Translations under genes and position numbers: made by a program
NCBI RefSeq assembly: GCF_044803115.1
Contig: NZ_CP085224.1
Coordinates: 2,604,001 to 2,668,000 of the forward strand
Reading direction: 5' to 3'
Origin: Caenispirillum salinarum_A
GTDB lineage: Bacteria; Pseudomonadota; Alphaproteobacteria; Rhodospirillales; Rhodospirillaceae
Length of the DNA: 64,000 nucleotides
The notes under the pieces: generated by a model
What the model saw: only the letters and a program-made list of their open reading frames with translations
Database searches by the model: none
Told to the model about the DNA's origin: nothing
Shown here: positions 43,709-52,066 of the stretch, one piece after another
Layout: every line of letters begins with the position of its first letter
Numbering within the stretch: the first letter of the stretch is position 1

Positions 43709-44848
43709 TTAGCCGGCGATCATCTTGCGCGAGATGATAAGGCGCATGATTTCGTTGGTCCCTTCCAGGATCTGGTGCACGCGCAGGTCGCGCAGGATCC
43801 GTTCAATGGGATACTCGCGGATGTAGCCGTATCCGCCATGAAGCTGCAAGGCTTCGTTGGTCACGGCGAACCCCGTGTCGGTCGCCAGCCGCTTTGCCAT
43901 GGCGCACAGGCGGGTGGCGTCGGGGTCCTTGCGGTCGAGCGTCCAGGCGGCCTTGTGCAGCAGCAGGCGCGCGGCTTCCAACTCGGTCGCCATGTCGGCG
44001 ATCTTGAACTGCAGGCCCTGGAAGCTGTTGAGCGGCGCGTTGAACTGCTTGCGCATGCCGGTGTACTCCAGCGCCGCCTCCATGGCCGCGCGGGCCCCGC
44101 CCAGCGAGCAGGCGCCGATGTTCAGGCGGCCGCCGTCCAGGCCCATCATGGCGATCTTGAAGCCCTCGCCTTCCTCGCCCAGGCGGTTCTCCACGGGCAC
44201 GCGGCAGTTCTCGAAGATCACGGCGCTGGTCGGCTGGCTGTGCCAGCCCATCTTCTCCTCCTGCTTGCCGAAGGACAGACCCGGCGTGCCGGCAGGAACG
44301 ACCAGGGTGGAGATTCCCTTGGGCCCCGGCTCGCCGGTGCGGCACATGACCACATAGACGTCCGACCGCCCGCCGCCGGAGATGAAAGCCTTCTCGCCGT
44401 TCAATACGTAGTGGTCACCGTCGCGCTCGGCCTTCGTCTTCAGGCTGGCGGCGTCAGAGCCGGCCCCCGGTTCCGTCAGGCAGTAGCTGGCGAAGTGCTC
44501 CATGGTGCAGAGCTTGGGCAGGAACTTGTGCCGCTGTTCGTCGTTGCCGAAGCGGTCGATCATCCACGACGCCATGTTGTGGATGGAGATGTAGGCCGCC
44601 GTCGACGGGCACGCCGCGGCCAGTTCCTCGAAGATCACGGCGGCATCCAGGCGCGTCAGGCCGGACCCGCCCACGTCGTCGCGCACATAGATGCCGGCGA
44701 ACCCAAGTTCGGCGGCGGCGCGCAGGGTGTCCTCGGGGAAAATGTGCTCGGCGTCCCATTTGGCGGCGTGGGGCGCCATCTCGTTCTGGGCAAAGGCGCG
44801 CGCGGCGTCCTGAAACGCCGTCTGGTCCTCGGTCAGCAGGAAATCCAT
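43709..44848 (-). CDS. Isobutyryl-CoA dehydrogenase (acyl-CoA dehydrogenase family)
   Basis: The 379-residue flavoprotein has YCLTEPGAGSDAASLKTKAERDG near 121, KAFISGGGRSDVYVVMCRT near 148, QLHGGYGYIREYPIERILRD near 340 and the catalytic Glu in QILEGTNEIMRLI. With its two neighbours it makes three consecutive valine-catabolism steps, so isobutyryl-CoA is the likely substrate. GGAGG stands 7 bp before the ATG, with a strong promoter further upstream. Confidence 0.9.
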   Translation of the reverse strand: MDFLLTEDQTAFQDAARAFAQNEMAPHAAKWDAEHIFPEDTLRAAAELGFAGIYVRDDVGGSGLTRLDAAVIFEELAAACPSTAAYISIHNMASWMIDRFGNDEQRHKFLPKLCTMEHFASYCLTEPGAGSDAASLKTKAERDGDHYVLNGEKAFISGGGRSDVYVVMCRTGEPGPKGISTLVVPAGTPGLSFGKQEEKMGWHSQPTSAVIFENCRVPVENRLGEEGEGFKIAMMGLDGGRLNIGACSLGGARAAMEAALEYTGMRKQFNAPLNSFQGLQFKIADMATELEAARLLLHKAAWTLDRKDPDATRLCAMAKRLATDTGFAVTNEALQLHGGYGYIREYPIERILRDLRVHQILEGTNEIMRLIISRKMIAG

Positions 44849-44870
44849 CGTGCTTCCTCCCGGCATGTTC

Positions 44871-44884
44871 TTGTTTGCATACAA
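44871..44884 (-). promoter_or_regulatory. Candidate operator in the leader of the valine-catabolism operon
   Basis: TTGTTTGCATACAA is a near-perfect palindrome (one mismatched pair) located just after the expected transcription start. Position fits a repressor site. It shares TGYATACAA with the site upstream of the GntR gene at 49.57 kb. Confidence 0.4.
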
Positions 44885-44896
44885 TTTTGAGGAAGG

Positions 44897-44924
44897 ATCA
44901 TACACACCGAACGCCACCTGTCAA
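44897..44924 (-). promoter_or_regulatory. Sigma-70 promoter of the valine-catabolism operon
   Basis: On the minus strand, TTGACA (44924-44919) is followed after 16 bp by TATGAT (44902-44897), a near-consensus promoter. The ATG is 48 bp downstream. Confidence 0.7.
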
Positions 44925-44957
44925 AGCGCAACCTTCCGATAACGGAACCCCACTTTC

Positions 44958-45033
44958 AGTACTGTACTACGAAGCAATTTCACACCCCGCACAGCAATGA
45001 TCTGTTGACAGGGGGTGCGTTCGCGGGCTTACC
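44958..45033 (+). promoter_or_regulatory. Putative metY promoter with upstream palindrome
   Basis: TTGACA (45005-45010) is followed after 17 bp by CTTACC (45028-45033), a consensus -35 with a weak -10. Upstream, AGTAC-T-GTACT (44958-44968) is a perfect 11-bp palindrome that could bind a regulator of metY or of the divergent operon. I could not fit a SAM-II or SAM/SAH riboswitch to the leader. Confidence 0.4.
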
Positions 45034-45078
45034 TGCTCAACCAGGGAGACAGCAACACCATAGGGGATACCCGCGACC

Positions 45079-46367
45079 ATGGACATGAAGAACGCCCGCC
45101 CCGAAACCATCGTCCTGCACGCCGGCTACCGCGCCGAGCAGACCACCAAGTCGGTGGCCGTGCCCATCTACCAGACGACCAGCTACCAGTTCGATTCGAC
45201 CGAGCACGCGGCGAACCTGTTCGCGCTGAAGGAATTCGGCAACATCTACAGCCGGATCATGAACCCGACGGTAGACGTGCTGGAACAGCGGGTGGCGGCG
45301 CTGGAGGGCGGCGTGGCGGCCCTGGGCGTGGCGTCCGGGCAGTCGGCGTCGACCTTCGCGGTGATGAACCTGGCCTCGGCGGGCGACAACATCGTCTCCT
45401 CCACCGACCTCTATGGCGGCACCTGGAACCTCTTCGCCAACCAGCTCAAGCAGTTCGGCGTCGAGGTCCGCTTCGTCGACCCCGAGGACCCGGAAGGCTT
45501 CCGCAAGGCCGCTGACGAGCGCACCCGCGCCTTCTACGCCGAGACCCTGCCGAACCCCAAGCTGCACGTCTTCCCCATCAAGGAAGTGGCCGACATCGGG
45601 CGGGAGCTGGGCATTCCTCTCATCATGGACAACACGGCCGCCCCGCATCTGGTGCGCCCGTTCGACCATGGCGCGGCGATCATCGTTTATTCCCTGACCA
45701 AGTTCATGGCCGGCCACGGCACCACCGTCGGCGGCATGATCGTGGACGGTGGAAACTTCGACTGGGCCGCACATGGGGACCGCTTCCCCACCCTGAACAA
45801 GCCCGACGAGAGCTATCACGGTGCGGTGTGGACGGAAGCCACCAAGCCGCTGGGCCCCATCGCCTACATCATCCGCGCGCGCGTCACCCTGCTGCGCGAC
45901 GTCGGCGCAGCCCTGTCGCCCTTCAATGCCTTCCAGATCATGCAGGGCATGGAGACGCTGCCGCTGCGCATGAAGGCGCACTCGGAAAACGCCCAGAAGG
46001 TCGCCGACTTCCTGTCCAAGCACCCCAAGGTGGGCAAGGTGATCTATCCCGGCCTCTCCTCCGGCAAGCAGCGCGAGCGCGCCGACGCCGTGATGAAGGG
46101 CGGTTACTCGGGCCTTGTCGGCTTCGAGCTGAAGGACGGCCTGGAAGCCGGCAAGCGCTTCATCGACAGCCTGGAACTGCTGTACCATGTCGCCAACATC
46201 GGCGATGCCCGGTCCCTGGCGATTCACCCGGCCTCCACGACGCATTCGCAGTTGTCGGTGGAGGACCAGGTTGCCACGGGCGTCTCTGAAGGGTATGTCC
46301 GTCTGTCGATCGGCATCGAGCACATCGACGACATCCTGGCCGACCTGGAACAAGCGTTGGAGAAAGC

Positions 46368-46371
<4 letters not shown>
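45079..46371 (+). CDS. metY: O-acetylhomoserine sulfhydrylase (aminocarboxypropyltransferase)
   Basis: The 430-residue PLP enzyme of the Cys/Met metabolism family has AVPIYQTTSYQFDSTEHAANLFAL near 27, YSRIMNPTVDVLEQRVAALEGG near 55, the PLP Lys in VYSLTKFMAGHGTTVGG near 205 and a long insertion typical of MetY rather than MetB. It makes homocysteine from O-acetylhomoserine and sulfide. Its stop overlaps the hemB GTG (GTGA). Confidence 0.94.
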
Positions 46372-47396
<1,025 letters not shown>

Positions 47397-47919
47397 GAGC
47401 CCAACCCGAAACTCCGACGGGTCGGCTGTGCGGTGTTTTTTCCGCTCGGCTGCGCTGCCAATCTCCCCGATGCCGCCGGCATCGACTGCGTTTGGCGTCT
47501 GTCCGAAGCGAAAGAATCCCTCGGTCAGCCTCAGCCGCTGAATTTCCGGCTGGGCTCTGAGGGATCGGCGTTCCATCCCATCCCCGAAAAACCGACCAAC
47601 GGAGCGAAACGCCCCGGAACAGGCCGCCCTGATGGGCGGCCCTTGTTTATTATCAATGAGTTACGGGACGGCCGTTCATAACCTGGATCAGGCTCTGTTC
47701 GATTGATTGGGGTAGCGGCTCATCCAAATGCGTCGAGTTGTCACAAATAACACGCAGCGCGCGCTCTTGACATTGCAAACACCCACCAAGAACAGTGTAT
47801 CCGTTTTGCAACACTCGCTCCTGCAAAAGCACACTACCACTTTGGGAAGGGGAACGAGAGCCCCCTCTTTATTGGTTTCTCGCATGGCATTGAGGCCTTC
47901 GAAACCAAGGAGATATCCC
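47397..47919. other. 523-bp intergenic region between hemB and an outer-membrane protein gene
   Basis: No convincing gene is present; an 82-codon frame at 47433-47681 lacks a ribosome site and family features. It holds a terminator (47622-47652), then a less GC-rich stretch that should contain the promoter and a leader for the barrel gene. TTGACA occurs at 47767-47772, but no good -10 stands at the right distance. Confidence 0.6.
47622..47652 (+). terminator. Rho-independent terminator downstream of hemB
   Basis: GGCCGCCC pairs with GGGCGGCC around TGAT, followed by CTTGTTTATTAT. It lies 225 bp beyond the hemB stop. Confidence 0.75.
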
Positions 47920-48465
47920 ATGAAAATGCTCAGCGCGCTCGCGGCCGCCGCGATCATCGTTCCGGGTGTGGCTTTTGCGCAATCGGACATCGACACCATG
48001 CAAGCCGGCAGCTACGCCCGTGGCGTCGGGGACTGGGAACTGCGCCTGTCGGGCACCGGCGCCAGCGATAAGGACTTCGAGACCACCAGCTTCGGCGTCA
48101 GCGGCACCGTCGGCCAGTATCTGTATCCCGGCGTGCTCGTGGGCATTCAGCAGGACGTGGCCTTCGCCGACACGGACGACGACAACCAGCTCAACGCGTC
48201 GACCCGCATCTTCGGCCAGTACGTCTTCGACCTGGGCCAGTGGCAGCCCTATGTCGGCGCGGCCATCGGCGGCACCTACGGCGAGGACGTCAACAGCACC
48301 TTCACCGCCGGCCCGCAGCTGGGCGTGAAGTACTACGCCGACCGCAACACGTTCATCTACGTGGGCACCGAGTACCAGTTCGCCTTCGAGGACAGCGACG
48401 AGATCGACGACGCCTTCGACGACGGCAGCTTCTACCACACGCTCGGCGTCGGCTTTAACTTCTGA
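47920..48465 (+). CDS. Small outer-membrane beta-barrel protein
   Basis: The 181-residue product has a clear Sec signal peptide (MKMLSALAAAAIIVPGVAFA, cut before QSD). The rest alternates hydrophobic and polar residues in about eight strands (for example YPGVLVGIQQDVAFAD, WQPYVGAAIGGTYG) and ends in GVGFNF, the terminal Phe needed for BAM insertion. It resembles the OmpW/OmpA-barrel class without a periplasmic domain. A strong AAGGAGATAT ribosome site suggests high expression. Function unknown. Confidence 0.85.
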   Translation: MKMLSALAAAAIIVPGVAFAQSDIDTMQAGSYARGVGDWELRLSGTGASDKDFETTSFGVSGTVGQYLYPGVLVGIQQDVAFADTDDDNQLNASTRIFGQYVFDLGQWQPYVGAAIGGTYGEDVNSTFTAGPQLGVKYYADRNTFIYVGTEYQFAFEDSDEIDDAFDDGSFYHTLGVGFNF

Positions 48466-48582
48466 TCCCTTCTGCCGACTGTCGACCGCCTGTTCCGGCG
48501 GGACAGGGTCCGGGCGGCGCCTTCCCTACCGGGCGCCGCCATGACCCCGCCCCAGCCCCCGCCGGGACGCGGCATCACGCCG

Positions 48583-49449
48583 TCATCCATGGCCCTTCAG
48601 GAAATCCAGTACCGGCGCCATCTGGTCGGGCGACATCAGCCACGGTGCATGTCCGGCGCCCGGAACCTCCACCGCCTGGCAGCCAGGGCCGCGGCGCTTC
48701 ATTTCCTCCAGCACCTCGGCCGGCAGAAGGTCCGACTGCGCGCCGCGCACCACCAGCACCGGCACCTGAACGCGGTCCCACAGCGCCCAGAGGTCGATGG
48801 GCTGCCCCGGCTCGACGGCCTGGAACGCCTGGGCGATGGCGGGATCATATGCCAGCCGAAGCCCCTGCCCCTGCGGATCGCGGCGCGTGGAGTGGTCGAC
48901 AAAGGCGGGCCAGCGCTCCGCCGGCATGGGGCCGTAGGTGGCCGTCCGCTCCCTCAGGCGCCGCTCCGCCGCCGCCCGGTCGGGGAACAGCGGGTCCTCG
49001 CCCACATAGGTGCCGATGCGCGCCAGCCCGTCCCACGGGACCAGGGGGCCGATGTCGTTGATGACCAGCCGGCGAATGGGCGTGTTGGGCGTGGCCGCCA
49101 GCATCAAGCCGATCAGCCCACCCATGGACGTCCCCACCCAGTCCACCGACTCCACGCCGCTGCGGGCGATCAGCGCCGCCATGTCCGCCAGATAGAGCGG
49201 ATAGGTGTAGCCGGTCTTGTCGCCCAGCCAGTCGCTTTTGCCACGGCCGAGCACGTCCGGGCACAGCACGCGGCGGTGCAGATCGTGATCCAGGCGCTCG
49301 GCCAGGGCGTCGAAGTCGCGGCCCTGGCGCGTCAGCCCGTGAACGCAGACAACCACGTCGCGCCGGCGCGGGTCGCCCCAGGACGTGTAGGCCATGCGCT
49401 TGAAGCCCTCGGGCCGCAGGACCCGCACATCCGTCTCGATCATGCCCAT
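48583..49449 (-). CDS. Alpha/beta hydrolase
   Basis: The 288-residue protein has VVCVHGLTRQGRDFDAL near 33 (oxyanion region), the nucleophile elbow GTSMGG with Ser108, an acid residue in VLVVRGAQSDLLP near 245 and the catalytic His in GAGHAPWL near 269. No signal peptide is seen. The substrate is unknown; esterase or C-C hydrolase activity is possible. It is divergent from the GntR gene, which may control it. Confidence 0.87.
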   Translation of the reverse strand: MGMIETDVRVLRPEGFKRMAYTSWGDPRRRDVVVCVHGLTRQGRDFDALAERLDHDLHRRVLCPDVLGRGKSDWLGDKTGYTYPLYLADMAALIARSGVESVDWVGTSMGGLIGLMLAATPNTPIRRLVINDIGPLVPWDGLARIGTYVGEDPLFPDRAAAERRLRERTATYGPMPAERWPAFVDHSTRRDPQGQGLRLAYDPAIAQAFQAVEPGQPIDLWALWDRVQVPVLVVRGAQSDLLPAEVLEEMKRRGPGCQAVEVPGAGHAPWLMSPDQMAPVLDFLKGHG

Positions 49450-49574
49450 GTGGTCGCCTCCTCCCGGTTCCGCTGGCGTGGTGGAACGCGATGGTCGGGA
49501 ATTTCGCGCCCCGGCACAAGAGTGGCCGGACCCGCCCGTGCGGGAAAGGGGCTGGATACTTTAAGGCTGCTTGA

Positions 49575-49582
49575 TGTATACA
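49575..49582. promoter_or_regulatory. Candidate GntR/FCD operator between hydrolase and gntR genes
   Basis: TGTATACA is a perfect palindrome within TTGATGTATACAAG, close to the TTGTATACAA type bound by FCD-class GntR proteins. It lies in the divergent spacer, 146 bp before the GntR gene, so autoregulation and control of the hydrolase are plausible. Confidence 0.45.
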
Positions 49583-49727
49583 AGTTGGGTCACAGGGAGA
49601 AACGTCCGGCGGTTGCGCCGGCGCACGATCGCAGACAAACGCCCGCCAGAGGCCGCCACCGGTGCGAAACGCCGGGGCACGATCGGCGCCATCAGGCCCC
49701 GCCGCAACCAAGGGAAGACAGGCGCGC

Positions 49728-50396
49728 ATGCCGAGAAGATCACCAACGCGCGCGGACCAGTTGCGCCGCGCCCTTGAGGAAGACATTTTCGCCGGCACCC
49801 TCAAACCGGGTGACCGGCTCGACGAACAGTCCCTCGCGCACCGGTTCGAGGTGTCTCGCACGCCGGTCCGCGAGGCCCTGCGCCAGCTCTCGGCGTCGGG
49901 GCTCGTGGAAGTCCGCCCGCGCCAGGGCGCGGTGGTGTCCGTCATCACCCTGCCCCGCCTGGTGGAGATGTTCGAGGTCATGGCCGAGCTTGAAGCCATG
50001 TGCGCCCGCCTCGCCGCCCGGCGCATGAGCGACAAGGAACGCGCCGACCTCAAGCGATTCGTCGACGAATGCGAGGACTTCGAGAAGAAGACTGACCTGG
50101 AAGGCTACTACGCCGCCAACAAGGTCTTCCACGACGCCATCTACGACGGCAGCCACAACGAGGTGCTGGCGGACATGACCCGGTCGCTGCACCGGCGCAC
50201 CGCACCCTACCGCCGTCACCAGCTCAACCGGCCGGGCCGCATCAGCGAAAGCCTGTCCGAGCACAAGGAGGTGGTGGACGCCATCCTCGCCTACGACGCC
50301 GACCAGGCGGGCCGCCTGATGGCCCGGCACGTCAACGTCCAGGGCGACGTCTTCACCGACTTCATCTCCACCCTGCCCACGGGCTATGTGGCCTGA
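49728..50396 (+). CDS. GntR family regulator, FCD subfamily
   Basis: The 222-residue protein has an N-terminal winged helix (LRRALEEDIFAGTLKPGDRLDEQSLAHRFEVSRTPVREALRQLSASGLVEV, 12-62) and a C-terminal all-helical FCD ligand domain with the metal-binding residues in NKVFHDAIYDGSHNEVL and EHKEVVDAI. Such proteins sense organic acids. I chose ATG 49728; a start at 49662 would add an Arg-rich stretch. The aldehyde dehydrogenase gene follows after 77 bp. Confidence 0.88.
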   Translation: MPRRSPTRADQLRRALEEDIFAGTLKPGDRLDEQSLAHRFEVSRTPVREALRQLSASGLVEVRPRQGAVVSVITLPRLVEMFEVMAELEAMCARLAARRMSDKERADLKRFVDECEDFEKKTDLEGYYAANKVFHDAIYDGSHNEVLADMTRSLHRRTAPYRRHQLNRPGRISESLSEHKEVVDAILAYDADQAGRLMARHVNVQGDVFTDFISTLPTGYVA

Positions 50397-50473
50397 ATAA
50401 AGAAGGCATGACAAGCCCTTAGGGCAGCATCCTGATCCACAACGAGAATACGTCCAAGAGGCCCCCGAACGCC

Positions 50474-51973
50474 ATGAACATGGTCAGCAGCATCCAGCAG
50501 AACACCGACCCCTTCGCGCTTGCCAAGGAACTGTCGGGCTTCCACCTGATTGACGGCGAGATGGTCAAGGCCGCCTCCGGCAAGACCTTCGACGTGGTCA
50601 ACCCGGCCACCGGCGACGTCATCGGCCAGGCCGCCGACGGCGACGAGGCCGACGTCGACCGGGCCGTGCAGTCCGCCGCCGCCGCGCAGAAGGCGTGGAA
50701 GAAGATGCCGGCCCGCGAGCGCGGCAAGCTGGTCGCCGAGTGCGGCCGCCGCCTGACCGAGCACGCGGAGGAACTGGCCCGCCTGATCGCGCTGGAGACC
50801 GGCAAGGCCCTGCGCACGGAAAGCCGCGTGGAAGCCAACGTGCTGGCCGACGCCTTCGTGTTCTACGGCGGCCTGGCGAGCGAGCTGAAGGGCGAGAGCG
50901 TGCCCTTCAATCCCAACATGCTGACGGTCACCCAGCGCGAGCCCATCGGCGTGGTCGGCGCGATCATTCCGTGGAACGTGCCGCTGATGCTGATGGCGCT
51001 GAAGATCGCTCCGGCGCTGGTGGCGGGCAACACGGTGGTGGTGAAGTCGGCGGAAGAAGCCCCGCTGACCGTCCTCCGCGTCTGCCAGATCATGAACGAG
51101 GTCCTGCCCAAGGGCTGCTTCAACATTCTGGCCGGCTTTGGCCCCGAGTGCGGCGGCCCGCTGGTGGCGCACCCGAAGGTGGGCAAGGTGACCTTCACCG
51201 GCTCCGTCGAGACCGGCAAGATCGTCTCCAAGGCCGCCGCCGAGAAGCTGATCCCGGTGACGCTGGAACTTGGCGGCAAGAGCCCCATGATCGTCTTCGC
51301 CGACGCCGACCTGGACAAAGCCGTGGCCGGCGCGGTCGCCGGCGTGCGCTTCACCCGCCAGGGCCAGAGCTGCACGGCGTCGAGCCGCATCTACGTGCAC
51401 GAGAGCATCCACGATGAATTCGTGCAGAAGCTCAAGGCCAAGGCCGACGCCATGAAGATGGGCGACCCGCTGGACGAGGAAACCGACATCGGCACCATCG
51501 TCAGCCCCGACCAGATGGAGCGCGTGAAGGGCTACATCCAGAAGGGCATCGACGCCGGCGGCACGGCCAACCTGTGCTCCCAGCTGCCCGACGACCCGGC
51601 GCTGAAGAAGGGCCTGTACGTGCAGCCCGTCATCTTCACCGACATCTCGCCGGACGCCCCGCCGAGCCGCGAGGAAATCTTCGGCCCCGTCACCTGCGTC
51701 TTCAAGTTCACCGACTACGAACAGGTGATCGAGGCCGCCAACGACAGCGAGTTCGGCCTGGCCGCGACCGTCTGGACCAAGGACCTGCACACCGCCATGG
51801 ACGCCACGCAGCGCCTGGAGGCCGGCTTCGTGCAGGTCAACCAGAACCTGGTGGTGCAGCCCAACCTGTCCTACGGCGGCATCAAGAAGTCCGGCATCGG
51901 CCGCGAGGCCTCGCTGGAGGCCATGCTGGAACACTTCACCCACAAGAAGACCATCATCTTCAACATGGGCTGA
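50474..51973 (+). CDS. NAD(P)-dependent aldehyde dehydrogenase
   Basis: The 499-residue enzyme has IIPWNVPLMLMALKIAPALVAGN near 159, TFTGSVETG near 238, the general-base Glu in LELGGKSP near 265 and the catalytic Cys300 in GQSCTA. EIFGPVTCVFKF follows near 396. It belongs to the broad aldehyde dehydrogenase family; the exact aldehyde cannot be told. It is not the methylmalonate-semialdehyde type, which is CoA-dependent and has different motifs. The GntR gene upstream may regulate it. Confidence 0.92.
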   Translation: MNMVSSIQQNTDPFALAKELSGFHLIDGEMVKAASGKTFDVVNPATGDVIGQAADGDEADVDRAVQSAAAAQKAWKKMPARERGKLVAECGRRLTEHAEELARLIALETGKALRTESRVEANVLADAFVFYGGLASELKGESVPFNPNMLTVTQREPIGVVGAIIPWNVPLMLMALKIAPALVAGNTVVVKSAEEAPLTVLRVCQIMNEVLPKGCFNILAGFGPECGGPLVAHPKVGKVTFTGSVETGKIVSKAAAEKLIPVTLELGGKSPMIVFADADLDKAVAGAVAGVRFTRQGQSCTASSRIYVHESIHDEFVQKLKAKADAMKMGDPLDEETDIGTIVSPDQMERVKGYIQKGIDAGGTANLCSQLPDDPALKKGLYVQPVIFTDISPDAPPSREEIFGPVTCVFKFTDYEQVIEAANDSEFGLAATVWTKDLHTAMDATQRLEAGFVQVNQNLVVQPNLSYGGIKKSGIGREASLEAMLEHFTHKKTIIFNMG

Positions 51974-52017
51974 TACCAACGGCCGCTTGAGCATGAGGCC
52001 GGATGATACAAGATAGA

Positions 52018-52050
52018 GGGGTGCCGGTTCATCGACCGGCGCCCCTTTCG
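52018..52050 (+). terminator. Terminator after the aldehyde dehydrogenase gene
   Basis: GGGGTGCCGGT pairs with ACCGGCGCCCC (one G-U pair) around a 6-nt loop, followed by TTTCG. Confidence 0.75.
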
Positions 52051-52066
52051 CTTGCCGGGAAAGGAC

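Noticed and set aside
44985..45078. SAM-II or SAM/SAH riboswitch before metY
   Set aside because: I could not match the conserved core or pseudoknot pairing by eye. A covariance search would settle it.
47433..47681. 82-codon plus-strand open frame downstream of hemB
   Set aside because: It runs through the terminator hairpin at 47622-47652, lacks a ribosome site and shows no domain.
47767..47800. TTGACA as a promoter for the outer-membrane barrel gene
   Set aside because: No acceptable -10 hexamer at 16-18 bp. The nearest AT-rich hexamer is 23 bp away.
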